Source: Thermoanaerobacter thermocopriae JCM 7501 (GTDB lineage Bacteria; Bacillota; Thermoanaerobacteria; Thermoanaerobacterales; Thermoanaerobacteraceae). From it: a DNA stretch of 63,375 bases. How positions within the stretch are numbered: the stretch's first letter is position 1; each line of letters begins with the position of its first letter. Both the position numbers and the translations under genes were made by a program. The stretch lies in assembly GCF_001310975.1 (NCBI RefSeq), contig NZ_BAZY01000010.1, forward strand, positions 1 to 63,375, read 5' to 3'. The notes under the pieces are model-generated. The model was given only the letters and a program-made list of their open reading frames with translations, was not told the DNA's origin and made no database searches. Below are positions 1 to 9,541 of this stretch, one piece after another.

Positions 1-31
1 TTCATACAAAAATTTTATATTCATTAAAATA

Positions 32-61
32 TTGAAAAACTGCGAATATTAATGATATAAT
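32..61 (+). promoter_or_regulatory. Promoter of ridA
   Basis: TTGAAA at 32-37 and TATAAT at 56-61 are separated by 18 bases, close to a consensus vegetative promoter. It lies 45 bases upstream of the ridA ATG. Nothing else is recognised in the first 105 bases. Confidence 0.65.
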
Positions 62-105
62 ATTTAAGCACCCGACTGATACTTTTATTGAAAGGATGAA
101 AATAA

Positions 106-482
106 ATGAAAACTATAATAAACACTGAAACTGCGCCAAAGGCTATTGGACCATATTCGCAAGCTATCATGATAAACGGCTTTTTGTACACATCAGGCAA
201 ATAGCAATTGATCCTGCTACAGGAGAACTTGTAGAAGGAGGTATTGAAGCGCAAACTGAAAGGGTTTTAGAGAACATAAAAGCGATTTTAAAAGCTGCGG
301 GGATGGACTTTAACAATGTCATAAAGACTACTGTATTTGTCACTAACATTCGGGATTTTGCTAAAATTAACGAAATTTATGGGAGATATTTTAAAGACAA
401 GCCACCTGCCCGTTCTTTAGTTGAAGTAAAAAATCTTCCTAAAGGCGCTCTTATAGAAATAGAAGTTGTAGCACATAAATAA
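106..482 (+). CDS. ridA: RidA family reactive intermediate deaminase (frameshifted)
   Basis: RidA/YjgF/UK114 proteins hydrolyse reactive enamine/imine intermediates made by PLP-dependent dehydratases. The start ATG follows GAAAGGATG. The N-terminus ends in IGPYSQA and FLYTSG, and after a missing base near 199 (ggcaa where ggccaa is expected) the other frame gives IAIDPATGELV and ends in the family's conserved ARSLVEV and ALIEIEVVA. The repaired product is about 125 residues, the usual length. The break is probably a sequencing error because both halves are well conserved. The gene appears monocistronic. Confidence 0.85.
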
Positions 483-612
483 AATGTTCTCTTTTTTAAA
501 AGCTATTATAACAATTATAATCTGCTGAAATAGAAAATTTTGGGATACATATTTACTTATAACCATTACTGTTAAGACGTTTTGCTGCGAGATTAGAAGT
601 GATAGAATTAAT

Positions 613-643
613 AAAGGGATGGTAATTCACCATCTCCTTTTTT
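613..643 (+). terminator. Rho-independent terminator after ridA
   Basis: AAAGG-GATGGT (613-623) pairs with ACCATC-T-CCTTT (629-640) around a 5-base loop, with one bulged T, and is followed by a T run. No other gene is seen between 483 and 742. Confidence 0.75.
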
Positions 644-742
644 CTCTATAAAAATATTAGAAACTGTGATAAAATGAATATATACGTAAAGTTTTAGAAG
701 GAAAATCGGCATTTATATAGAATATATTGATAGGTGAGAGAT

Positions 743-1930
743 GTGAAAAGATTAGCTAGAATTGTAGTTATATTATTGGTGATGGTTTACATAAGTAAAG
801 TGGGGATAACGACTTTTGCAAACAAAAATAAAACTACAGTCGTGAGGTATGGGACTATTTTAATAGACTTTAATACAAAAGGATATGTTATAAAGAATGA
901 AATGGTGATAAATGCTCCTTTTGACGGTAAAATAAAAAAACTTATACAAAGTGGAGAAAAAGTTCCTAAAGGCACTCCTATTGTAGAGGTTTATTCTACC
1001 GATTTTGATGAGGAAAAATTTCATCAATTAGAAGAGATAGACAGAGAATTAAAAAATCAGGATACTAGTATACCTTTTTATTTAGATATTCAAAAATTAG
1101 ACAACATGATAAAAAAAGAAGAGCAAGATTATCAAAATGCGATACAGCAGAATAGCCCTAATGCAGATAAAATACAAAAAAGGATTGAAGACTTAAAAGC
1201 CAAAAAAGAACAAATTTTAAGTAAAGGACCAATAACACTTCAAAAAATTGAAAACTTAAAAGAACAAAAGGAGTATTTAGAAAGGTATATAGAGAAAAAT
1301 GCGATTACTATAAACTCACCAGAGTCAGGAATAGTAAGTTACTATTTTGATGGCAGTGAAAGTATTCTAAATGAAAGAAATATGTTCAATTTAAATCCGA
1401 CACAACTTGAAAATTTAAACTTTCAATCCAAAGAGATTAGTACAGAAGTAAAAGGAGATTACCCTTTTGTAAAAATAGTAGATAATTTGGAGTGGCATTT
1501 AGCGTTGGTTTTAAATGAAAAACAACAGGGCTTGTTAAAAGAAGATAGTAATGTAAAAATTTTGATTGATGATTATGATGGTGAATTGCGGGGAAAAGTT
1601 ATAAAAACCTACAAAGGTGACGATAAATTGTATATAGGAATAATTGAGATGATAGATGAATATCCTAACTTTTATAAAACTTCTAAAATAAATATTGAAG
1701 TTAAAGTTAAAGAGTACAATGGACTTAAAATACCTCTTTCTTCTATTGTGAAAAAAGAAGGAAAAGAAGGAGTTTTTGTAATAAAAAATGGCAGAGTTCC
1801 TATTTTTAAAGAGGTAGTAATAAAAGCAACAGATGGCAAATATGCGATTGTAGAAAGCGCTGATAAAACGTCTGGATTAAAAGTGTATGACGAAGTAGCG
1901 GTAAATGGAGAAGATTACTTGAGCAAATAA
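743..1930 (+). CDS. HlyD-like membrane-anchored adaptor protein
   Basis: The product has about 395 residues. One N-terminal hydrophobic segment (residues about 3-22) is followed by a charged helical stretch (about 80-190, likely coiled coil) between two halves that look like a barrel-sandwich hybrid fold, with 'GKIKKLIQSGEKVPKGTPI' resembling a lipoyl-like half-motif. This is the layout of HlyD/RND periplasmic adaptors, but no transporter gene is adjacent. GTG at 743 is preferred because AGGTGAG lies at 732-738; the in-frame GTG at 734 sits inside that SD. Position ahead of yggS-sepF-divIVA suggests an envelope or division-related role, which is inference. Confidence 0.7.
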   Translation: MKRLARIVVILLVMVYISKVGITTFANKNKTTVVRYGTILIDFNTKGYVIKNEMVINAPFDGKIKKLIQSGEKVPKGTPIVEVYSTDFDEEKFHQLEEIDRELKNQDTSIPFYLDIQKLDNMIKKEEQDYQNAIQQNSPNADKIQKRIEDLKAKKEQILSKGPITLQKIENLKEQKEYLERYIEKNAITINSPESGIVSYYFDGSESILNERNMFNLNPTQLENLNFQSKEISTEVKGDYPFVKIVDNLEWHLALVLNEKQQGLLKEDSNVKILIDDYDGELRGKVIKTYKGDDKLYIGIIEMIDEYPNFYKTSKINIEVKVKEYNGLKIPLSSIVKKEGKEGVFVIKNGRVPIFKEVVIKATDGKYAIVESADKTSGLKVYDEVAVNGEDYLSK

Positions 1931-1943
1931 AGGGGGGATAAAT

Positions 1944-2642
1944 ACGTCTATATGTGAAAATATAAGAAAAATAAAGGAAAACATAAAAGAGCATGCGTTA
2001 AAGGTAAACAGAAATCCAGAGGAAATATTAATTGTGGCAGCTACTAAAACTTTCGGTGTAGAAACTATAAAAGAGGCTATTGCTTGTGGTATAACTGACA
2101 TAGGTGAGAATAAGGTCCAAGAGTTAAATGAAAAATATCCTTATTTAAAAGAGGAGGTAAACTTTCACTTTATAGGACATTTACAGAGAAACAAAGTGAA
2201 ATACATTATTGACAAAGTAAAGTTGATACATTCTTTAGATAGTATTAAATTGGCAGAAGAAATAGACAAAAGGGCTAAACAAAAGAATCTAATAATAGAT
2301 TGTTTAGTGGAAATCAATATTGGTGGAGAGGAAAGTAAATACGGGATTTCTCCTGAAGGAATGCATAATTTTGTTAAAGAAATAGAAAAATATGATAATA
2401 TAAGAATTAGAGGGCTTATGACAATAGCTCCTTACCTTCCACCGGAAGAGGTAAGGCCCTATTTTAGAAAGATGAAAGAATTATTTGAAGAGCTAAAAGA
2501 AATTAAGCAGCATAATGTAGAAGTAGAATTTTTGTCAATGGGTATGTCCAATGACTATTGGGTAGCAGTTGAAGAAGGGGCGAATATTGTTAGAATTGGC
2601 ACTTCTATTTTTGGGCAAAGACAATATAATGTGGAGGGGTAG
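1944..2642 (+). CDS. yggS: YggS/PROSC family pyridoxal-phosphate homeostasis protein
   Basis: This is a PLP-binding TIM-barrel protein without known catalysis that buffers PLP. Conserved blocks are AATKTF (PLP lysine, residue 35 with this start), IGENKVQE, HFIGHLQRNK, GLMTIAP, SMGMSNDY and VRIGTSIFG. Full length (about 232 residues) requires starting near 1944, six bases after the SD GGGGGG at 1932-1937, but the codon there is ACG. Either a rare start is used or an ATG has been mis-called. GTG at 2034 would remove the first 30 residues. It is tightly linked to sepF downstream. Confidence 0.85.
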   Translation, partial: TSICENIRKIKENIKEHALKVNRNPEEILIVAATKTFGVETIKEAIACGITDIGENKVQELNEKYPYLKEEVNFHFIGHLQRNKVKYIIDKVKLIHSLDSIKLAEEIDKRAKQKNLIIDCLVEINIGGEESKYGISPEGMHNFVKEIEKYDNIRIRGLMTIAPYLPPEEVRPYFRKMKELFEELKEIKQHNVEVEFLSMGMSNDYWVAVEEGANIVRIGTSIFGQRQYNVEG

Positions 2643-2645
2643 TTT

Positions 2646-3058
2646 ATGTCTTCAAAAGTGATTGATAAATTAATGAGTTTCTTTGGTATTGATGAGCCAG
2701 AAGAAGAGAAAGAAGAAGTAGAATCTTTACAACCTGTCATACCTTACGATAGGAAACCTAAAATTGTCAATATTCATACACAGCCCCAAGTAAAAGTTTT
2801 AATTTTAAAGCCTGAAAAGTTTGAACAAGTAATGAATATATGCAATGAATTAAAAAATAAAAAACCGGTGATTGTAGATTTACAAAAGATGGATAAAAAT
2901 GAAGCTCAAAGAGTAGTGGATTTTTTAAGCGGTGCAGCTTATGCTCTTAATGGAGAGATAAAGAAGATATCTGCTATATATTTTTAGTTGCGCCTGAGAA
3001 TTTTGATATTACAGGGGATATAAAAGATGAAGTAAATTCTTTATACAATTTAAATTGA
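2646..3058 (+). CDS. sepF: Cell division protein SepF (frameshifted near the C-terminus)
   Basis: SepF bundles FtsZ filaments and tethers them to the membrane. An N-terminal amphipathic stretch (MSSKVIDKLMSFFG) precedes an acidic linker and the SepF core (VKVLILKPEKFEQVMNIC, VDFLSGAAYALNG). A missing T in a T run near 2983 creates a premature stop; the other frame continues FLVAPENFDITGDIKDEV to 3058. The repaired protein is about 137 residues. It starts four bases after yggS and precedes yggT, ylmH and divIVA, the standard Gram-positive division cluster. Confidence 0.9.
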
Positions 3059-3074
3059 TGAGGAGGAAATGATT

Positions 3075-3377
3075 TTGCCTGTAAATTTTGCAGTTTTGAC
3101 AACATTAGATTACTTTTTTGAAGTTATAAATTGGCTTATATTGATAAGGGTTATTTTATCTTTGCTACGAATGGAGAATATGTCAAATCCACTTTCTCGC
3201 TTTGTAATCACAACGACAGAACCAATACTTTCACCTTTTAGGGCATTACAATTTAGGTCTTCTATTGGAAGGAATTTAATGATAGATTTTTCGCCAGTTT
3301 TGGCAATTTTAGTGATTCAGTATTTAGTTCGCCCATTAGTTTTTAGATTAACATTATTTTTACTGAGGTATATATGA
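3075..3377 (+). CDS. yggT: YggT family membrane protein
   Basis: A small integral membrane protein of about 100 residues with two hydrophobic blocks and the family signature region NPLSRFVITTTEPILSPFR followed by IDFSPVLAILVIQYL. The SD AGGAGG is at 3061-3066. ATG at 3069 would leave a 2-base spacer, whereas TTG at 3075 leaves 8, so TTG is the likely start. It overlaps ylmH by four bases, implying translational coupling. Confidence 0.85.
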   Translation: MPVNFAVLTTLDYFFEVINWLILIRVILSLLRMENMSNPLSRFVITTTEPILSPFRALQFRSSIGRNLMIDFSPVLAILVIQYLVRPLVFRLTLFLLRYI

Positions 3378-4120
3378 TGGACAAGGAATTTACTGCATCC
3401 AGATTTGAAGACATAATTAAAAGTGTTCTAAAATCTAAAAGAGTAAAATATACAGACTTTTTAAGTCCATCTGAACAAAAAATTTTTGAAAAAACTATAT
3501 TAAAATATCGACAGCAAGATATAAACTATAATCTTGAGGGAGGATATCCTTTTGCAGAAAGAAAGATAGCAATTATTTACTTCGATTTTTTACAGCCAGA
3601 AGATACCCCTATTTGCGCTGTAAGAATTGAAGGCAATTTTTCTAACCTATCTCATAGAGATGTGTTGGGTGCACTTTTAGGGTTGGGGATAAGAAGACAA
3701 AAAATAGGTGATATAATTGTAAAAGAGGATAAATGTGACATATTGTTGCACAAAGATGTGGAAAGTTATGTACTTATGAATTTTTTCAAAGTCGGAAAAG
3801 AAAAGGTGAGGGTTAGTTCAATTGACTTGAAAGATGTGATGGAACCTGAAATAAGGTACAAGGACATTTTTTCTACTGTAGCCTCACTAAGGGTTGACAG
3901 TGTAGCAGCTGCAGGTTTTGGTATATCAAGAACGAAAGCTTCACAACTTATAAAGTCCGGTCTTCTTCAAATAAATTGGGAGTATACAGATGACCCTTCT
4001 TCGGAAGTAAAAGAGGGAGATGTAATTTCTTTACGTGGTTTTGGAAGAATTAGATTGGAAGAAGTGAGAGGTAATACAAAAAAAGGTCGCGTTTCCGTAC
4101 ATATTCTGAGGTTTATATAG
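3374..4120 (+). CDS. ylmH: YlmH-like S4-domain RNA-binding protein
   Basis: This 248-residue cytoplasmic protein has a YlmH N-terminal domain and a C-terminal S4 RNA-binding domain (about residues 172-235, with RVDSVAAAGFGISRTKASQLI and GDVISLRGFGR). B. subtilis YlmH has been linked to rescue of stalled ribosomes, and the gene is a constant member of the sepF-divIVA cluster. Its ATG overlaps the yggT stop. Confidence 0.9.
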   Translation: MMDKEFTASRFEDIIKSVLKSKRVKYTDFLSPSEQKIFEKTILKYRQQDINYNLEGGYPFAERKIAIIYFDFLQPEDTPICAVRIEGNFSNLSHRDVLGALLGLGIRRQKIGDIIVKEDKCDILLHKDVESYVLMNFFKVGKEKVRVSSIDLKDVMEPEIRYKDIFSTVASLRVDSVAAAGFGISRTKASQLIKSGLLQINWEYTDDPSSEVKEGDVISLRGFGRIRLEEVRGNTKKGRVSVHILRFI

Positions 4121-4148
4121 TGTTACAAAAGAAAAGGAGGTAGTAATT

Positions 4149-4634
4149 ATGCTGACGCCTATGGACATACATAATAAAGAATTTAGGCGTTCTTTTAGGG
4201 GTTATAATGAAGAGGAAGTGGACGAGTTTTTGGATAAAATTATGGAAGACTATGAGATGTTGTACAAAGAAAATGCAGAGTTAAAAGATAGAATTAATAT
4301 AATGAATGAAAAGCTTCAAAGCTACATAAATATGGAGAACACTTTGAACAATACTTTGATTGTTGCTCAAAATACTGCAGAGGAGTTGAAGAGAAATGCG
4401 GAAAAAGAAGCACAGCTTATAATACAAAATGCTCAGCAAAATGCAGAAAAAATATTGGAGAAGGCAAATCAAGAAGTTGTGAGAATAAGAACTGAGCTAG
4501 AAAGATATCGCAAGCAATTAAATGTTTTTAAAGCGAAATTTAAATCTCTTTTAGAAGCTCAATTGGAATCAATACTTTCAATAGATGAGAAGGAATTGAT
4601 TCCAGATGAGGATGAGGAGAAGGATGCAGAGTAG
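4149..4634 (+). CDS. divIVA: DivIVA-like polar/septal scaffold protein
   Basis: The N-terminal lipid-binding DivIVA motif is clear (MLTPMDIHNKEFRRSFRGYN, then EEVDEFLDKI), followed by a long heptad-rich coiled coil (about residues 30-140) and an acidic tail. At 161 residues it is typical for the family. AAAGGAGG precedes the ATG. DivIVA senses negative membrane curvature and organises septum placement or peptidoglycan synthesis. Its end overlaps the next gene by 11 bases. Confidence 0.93.
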   Translation: MLTPMDIHNKEFRRSFRGYNEEEVDEFLDKIMEDYEMLYKENAELKDRINIMNEKLQSYINMENTLNNTLIVAQNTAEELKRNAEKEAQLIIQNAQQNAEKILEKANQEVVRIRTELERYRKQLNVFKAKFKSLLEAQLESILSIDEKELIPDEDEEKDAE

Positions 4635-4869
4635 ATTAGGGGTAGTGGGGATATTAATTCAAGATAGAAAAAATGTAGCAGACAGGGTAAATCATATTTT
4701 AAGTGAGTATGGCTACATTATTGTAGGGAGAATGGGCATACCCTATAAAGATAGAGGAGTGTCTGTTATTGCTTTAATTGTCGATGGTACTACTGATGAT
4801 ATAGGAGCTATGACAGGCAAGCTTGGAAGCCTTCCTGGCGTAAAAGTTAAATCTGCTCTTACCGCTTGA
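4624..4869 (+). CDS. TM1266-type iron-only hydrogenase system putative regulator
   Basis: The 81-residue protein reads LGVVGILIQDRKNVADRVN then YGYIIVGRMG, PYKDRGVSVIALIVDG and GKLGSLPGVKVKS. This matches the small ACT/NikR-C-like family (TM1266) annotated as a putative regulator of [FeFe]-hydrogenase systems. It lacks a DNA-binding domain. ATG at 4624 follows GAGGAGAAGG and overlaps divIVA. No hydrogenase gene is in the window, so the role is by family only. Confidence 0.75.
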   Translation: MQSRLGVVGILIQDRKNVADRVNHILSEYGYIIVGRMGIPYKDRGVSVIALIVDGTTDDIGAMTGKLGSLPGVKVKSALTA

Positions 4870-4958
4870 GTCTATATACTCCTAGGTCGTGTAAAATTTT
4901 AGTAGGTAAGGCTAAGTAGTTGACATTTTGCTTGAGCTTTTCCGGGACATATGTACTA

Positions 4959-4987
4959 TTGACGAAACACTTATGGTATTATATAAT
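4959..4987 (+). promoter_or_regulatory. Promoter of the ileS T-box leader
   Basis: TTGACG (4959-4964), 17-base spacer, TATAAT (4982-4987). It lies just upstream of the T-box stem I. Bases 4870-4958 show nothing else recognisable. Confidence 0.8.
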
Positions 4988-5009
4988 TGTGTAAAAAATA
5001 TTGTTAAAA

Positions 5010-5206
5010 GCTGTGATGAGGACGAGTAAGTAGAAGCGACTTCCAGAGAGTTGGCGGTAGGTGCGAGCCAATAAGTCTGTTTCTACTGAAAATCACCTCG
5101 GAGCTGCAGGCTGAAATAGGAGTAAGCTGTGCCGGGTTTCCCGTTATCTTAAATGAGAGATTAAGGCAAAGTTTTTCTTTGTCTTAATAAGTAGGGTGGT
5201 ACCGCG
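5010..5206 (+). promoter_or_regulatory. T-box riboswitch, isoleucine specific
   Basis: Stem I begins at GATGAGGACGAG. The specifier ATC (5092-5094, in aaATCacctc) decodes isoleucine and matches the downstream ileS. The T-box AGGGTGGTACCGCG lies at 5193-5206; its UGGU would pair with an ACCA tRNA end. Uncharged tRNA-Ile would stabilise the antiterminator and allow ileS transcription. Confidence 0.93.
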
Positions 5207-5236
5207 AACTTCTCGTCCTGACGAGAAGTTTTTTAG
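5207..5236 (+). terminator. T-box-controlled terminator before ileS
   Basis: AACTTCTCGT pairs with ACGAGAAGTT around a short loop, followed by TTTTTT. It directly follows the T-box sequence and is the terminator alternative of the switch. Confidence 0.9.
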
Positions 5237-5270
5237 TTTGAAAGATAATATTTAAAAGGAGGTAATGTCG

Positions 5271-8067
5271 GTGGATTACAACAGGACACTTAATTTGCCG
5301 AGGACAGATTTTCCTATGAAGGCTAATTTGCCAACACGAGAGCCAGAGATATTAAAAAAATGGGAAGAAATGGATATTTATCATAAAACATTGGAAAAAA
5401 ATAAAGGTAAGGAAAAATATATTTTACACGATGGGCCACCTTATGCTAATGGAGATATACACATTGGGACTGCATGAATAAAGTGTTAAAAGACATTATA
5501 GTGAAATACAAAACGATGAGAGGCTATTACGCTCCTTATGTACCAGGATGGGACACACACGGTCTTCCTATTGAACAACAAGCTATAAAGACTTTGGGTA
5601 TTAAAAGGCATGAAGTAAGTCCTACAGAATTTAGAAAAGTGTGTAGGGATTTTGCCTTTTCACAGATTGAAAAACAAAAAGCTCAATTCAAAAGATTGGG
5701 AGTAAGGGGAGATTGGGATAATCCTTATCTTACTTTGAACCCTGAATATGAAGCTAATCAGATAGAAGTATTTGGGGAAATGGCTAAGAAAGGTTATATC
5801 TATAAAGGGCTAAAGCCTGTGTATTGGTGTCCCAGCTGTGAGACTGCTTTGGCAGAAGCGGAAATTGAATATTTTGATGAGACGTCTGATTCTATATATG
5901 TAAAATTTAGAGTTAAAGATGATTTAGGAAAATTTAAAGGAATTGTTGATGACTTAAATAATGTTTATTTTGTAATATGGACTACAACTACTTGGACTAT
6001 TCCTGCCAATCTTGCTATTGCTTTAAATCCAGAGTTTGATTATGCGCTTGCAAAGTTTGGAGACGAAGTATATATAATGGCAAAAGATATGTTAGATACT
6101 GTTAAAAAGGAAGCTCACTTGGGAGATTATGAGATAGTTGCTTTATTTAAAGGAAAAGATTTAGAGGGCATGAAGGCTATCCATCCTTTATATGACAGAG
6201 ATTCTTTAATAATCTTGGGTGAGCATGTGACTTTAGAAGCGGGTACTGGCTGTGTTCACACTGCTCCCGGCCATGGGGAAGAAGACTTTTTAGTTGGGCA
6301 AGAGTATGGTCTTGAGGTTTTAAATCCAATAGATGACAAAGGATATTTTACAGATAAAGCGCCAGGATATGCTGGTCTGTATTATGAAGAGGCTAACAAG
6401 GTTATAAAAGAAGACTTGAAAAAAGCTAATGCATTGGTAGCAGAAAGCCATATTACTCACTCATATCCTCATTGCTGGAGATGTAAAGTCCAATAATATT
6501 TAGAGCAACAGAACAATGGTTTGCTTCTGTAGAAGGATTCAGAAAAGAAGCACTAAAATCTATTAAAGAAGTGAATTGGTATCCTTCTTGGGGCGAAGAG
6601 CGCATAACTAACATGGTAAAGGATAGACGAGACTGGTGTATTTCAAGGCAAAGGGTGTGGGGGGTGCCAATTCCTATATTCTACTGTGAAAACTGTGGAA
6701 AACCTCTTATAAATGATGATACAATAAATGCAGTTAAAGAGATCTTCAGGCAAAAGGGTTCAGATGCATGGTTTGAAATGTCAGCTGAGGAGATATTACC
6801 AAAAGGGATTACTTGTGAATGCGGTTCTATAAGGTTTAGAAAAGAGACAGATATAATGGATGTGTGGTTTGATTCAGGTTCCAGCCATGCAGCTGTGCTG
6901 CAAACTCATCCTGACCTAAAGTGGCCTGCAGAGCTTTATTTAGAAGGTTCAGACCAACACAGAGGATGGTTCCAGTCTTCCCTCTTGACATCTGTGGCAA
7001 CGCGTGGAAAAGCACCCTACAAAAACGTATTGACCCATGGGTTTGTCGTAGATGGTGAAGGAAGAAAAATGTCAAAGTCTTTAGGAAATGGTATTGACCC
7101 GGCTGATGTTATAAAAGAATATGGAGCAGATATTTTAAGGCTTTGGACTGTTTCTGCTGATTTTACTTCAGATATGAGGATTTCAAAAGAAATTTTAAAA
7201 CAGATGACAGAAGCTTACAGAAAAATACGTAATACCAGCAAGTTTTTGTTAAGCAATCTTTATGACTTTGACCCTGATAAGGATATGCTCCCTTACGAAG
7301 AACTCTTAGAAATAGATAAATGGGCTTTATACAGGCTTAACAGAGTAGTTGAAGAGCTTACGGAGGCTTTTGATAAATATGAATATTACGATTTTCTCCA
7401 TCTGGTTCATACATTCTGTGTAGTAGATATGAGTAGCCTCTACTTGGACATTTTAAAAGACAGATTGTACACTTATCCTGCTGCTTCTAAAGAGAGAAGA
7501 GCGGCTCAAACGACACTTTACATTATTTTAGACACTCTTGTAAGGTTGATAGCACCAGTGCTTACATTTACTTCAGAAGAAATATGGTCATATATGAAGC
7601 ACGACAGTCAAAATAATTTTGAAAGTGTTCAGTTAGCTGATTGGCCAGAGGTCCAAGAAAAATACAATAATCCTTATATAATAGAAAAGTGGGAAAAGCT
7701 TTTTGACATAAGAAAAGATATTTCTAAAGCTCTTGAAATAGCGAGAAGTGACAAAAAGATAGGTCATTCTTTAGAAGCACAAGTGGATATATATCCATCT
7801 CAAGAACTTTATGAATTCTTTAAAAGATTTAATGACCTCGAATATGTGTTCATAGTTTCAAAAGTGGTACTTCATCAACCAGAAGAAACTGTTCCTCAAG
7901 ATGCTTATAAAAGCGAGGATTATGATTTAAAAATTACAGTAACCCATGCACCAGGTGAAAAATGCGAACGCTGCTGGATGTACAGTGATACAGTAGGAAC
8001 TATAAAAGAACACCCAACCATTTGCGCAAGATGTGCTTCACATATTGAACACCAACCACAAGTTTAA
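5271..8067 (+). CDS. ileS: Isoleucyl-tRNA synthetase (two frameshifts)
   Basis: This class I synthetase has the HIGH-type motif HIGT at about residue 64, conserved [11 protein letters not shown], an editing (CP1) domain with [11 protein letters not shown] and [15 protein letters not shown], the KMSKS loop at about 7068-7082, an anticodon-binding domain and a C-terminal zinc finger (CERCW...CARC). One base is missing near 5475 (gcatgaat for gcattgaat) and one near 6489 (tgtaaagtcc for tgtaaaagtcc). Repaired length is about 932 residues, the family norm. GTG at 5271 is 8 bases from AAAGGAGG; ATG at 5265 is only 2 away. Because the gene is essential, the breaks are almost certainly sequence errors. 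Confidence 0.95.
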
Positions 8068-8090
8068 AAAGGGGATTTTTCCCCTTTTTA
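8066..8090 (+). terminator. Terminator after ileS
   Basis: AAAAAGGGG and CCCCTTTTT form a perfect hairpin overlapping the ileS stop and ending in T residues. Confidence 0.85.
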
Positions 8091-8113
8091 AATATATTGT
8101 TAGGAGGTGTATT

Positions 8114-9409
8114 ATGAATTTACTTATTAAAAACATAGCTTTGCTACCTATGGAAGGAGAACAAACTATTATAGAAAGTACTAACATTTATATTAAAGGA
8201 GACACAATAACTTACATAGGAGAAATCAATCCGGATATGAAAGTTGACAGGGTTATAGATGGTACAAAAAAAATCGCAATGCCAGGTCTTATAAATGCTC
8301 ATACTCATTTGGGAATGTCTTTGCTTAGAAATTATGCTGATGATGTACCCTTATTTGATTGGCTAAATAAACATATCTGGCCCGTTGAATCTAGGCTTTC
8401 AGCAGAAGATATTTATTGGGGATCTTTGTTGAGTATGATAGAGATGATTTATTCTGGCTCTACTACTTTTTGTGATATGTATTTTTTTATGGAAGAAGTA
8501 GCTAAGGCAACAGAAGAAGTAGGAATAAGAGGAGTGTTGACAAGGGGTATTATAGAAGAGAGTGATGCTAAAGCAAATAAAGAAAAGTTAAGAGATACGA
8601 GAGAACTTTATAATACCTGGCATAACAAAGCAAAAGGAAGAATCAAAGTAATGGTGGGCCCACATGCACCTTATACTTGTAGCCCATCCTATTTGAAAGA
8701 AATAGTAGAATTAGCTAAGGAGTTAAATACAGGAGTTAATATTCATGTGGCAGAAACAAGTCAAGAAGTAAAAGAGAGTTTCCAAAGGTATGGAAAATCT
8801 CCTGTGAAGCATTTAAAAGATATAGGAGTATTTGACGTTCCAACTGTAGCGGCTCATTGCGTTCATGTAAGCGATGAAGACATTGAAATATTAAAGGAAA
8901 TGAAGGTATCACCAGTTTACAATCCTACCAGTAATGCCAAGTTAGCCAGCGGTTTTGCTCCTGTGAATCAAATGCTAAAAAAGGGAATAAACGTAGCTTT
9001 GGGAACAGATGGTCCAGCCAGTAACAATAACCTAAACATGTTTGAAGAGATTCATTTTGCTGCGACCATCAATAAAGCTTTAAATTGCGACGCACTTGCT
9101 GTACCGGCTTTAGAAGCTTTAAAAATGGCGACTATAAATGGAGCTAAGGCTTTATTGTGGGATAAAGAGATAGGTTCCATCAAAGTAGGAAAAAAAGCGG
9201 ATATAGTGATTATTGACATTGACAAACCCCATTTTTATCCACACAACAGTTTAATTTCTGCTTTAGCTTATACTGCTCAAGCATCAGATGTGGATACAGT
9301 AATAATAAATGGTAAAATAATAATGGAAAATAGGGAAATAAAAACCGTAGATGTGGAAAGAGTAATTTATAATGTAGAGAAAAGGGCAAAAGATTTGATA
9401 CGAAGATAA
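8114..9409 (+). CDS. mtaD: 5-methylthioadenosine/S-adenosylhomocysteine deaminase
   Basis: An amidohydrolase-superfamily enzyme of about 431 residues that deaminates MTA/SAH to the inosine forms. Metal and catalytic motifs are in order: [10 protein letters not shown] (two His of the HxH), [20 protein letters not shown] and [13 protein letters not shown] (Asp). SD TAGGAGG precedes the ATG. Other members of the same family deaminate chlorotriazines or other adenosines, so substrate is not proven. The nearby phosphorylase, mtnA and aldolase support a role in MTA salvage. Confidence 0.85.
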   Translation: MNLLIKNIALLPMEGEQTIIESTNIYIKGDTITYIGEINPDMKVDRVIDGTKKIAMPGLINAHTHLGMSLLRNYADDVPLFDWLNKHIWPVESRLSAEDIYWGSLLSMIEMIYSGSTTFCDMYFFMEEVAKATEEVGIRGVLTRGIIEESDAKANKEKLRDTRELYNTWHNKAKGRIKVMVGPHAPYTCSPSYLKEIVELAKELNTGVNIHVAETSQEVKESFQRYGKSPVKHLKDIGVFDVPTVAAHCVHVSDEDIEILKEMKVSPVYNPTSNAKLASGFAPVNQMLKKGINVALGTDGPASNNNLNMFEEIHFAATINKALNCDALAVPALEALKMATINGAKALLWDKEIGSIKVGKKADIVIIDIDKPHFYPHNSLISALAYTAQASDVDTVIINGKIIMENREIKTVDVERVIYNVEKRAKDLIRR

Positions 9410-9541
9410 TTGATGCTTTTATCTACTGCGTAATCTTACAGACTAAAAATTTACGAGAATTTTTTGTAAGCTTAGGACAGTCCGCTTTTTGAACGCTGCG
9501 ACAGGGATCATTTCTTTTTTAGAAAATTTTGGGTGAGGAAG

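Noticed and set aside
8033-8113. mtaD starting inside ileS
   Set aside because: The open frame extends upstream, but the SD TAGGAGG and family alignment place the start at 8114.
9410-9541. Riboswitch upstream of the FliK-like gene
   Set aside because: No known riboswitch core or terminator could be recognised in this short interval.
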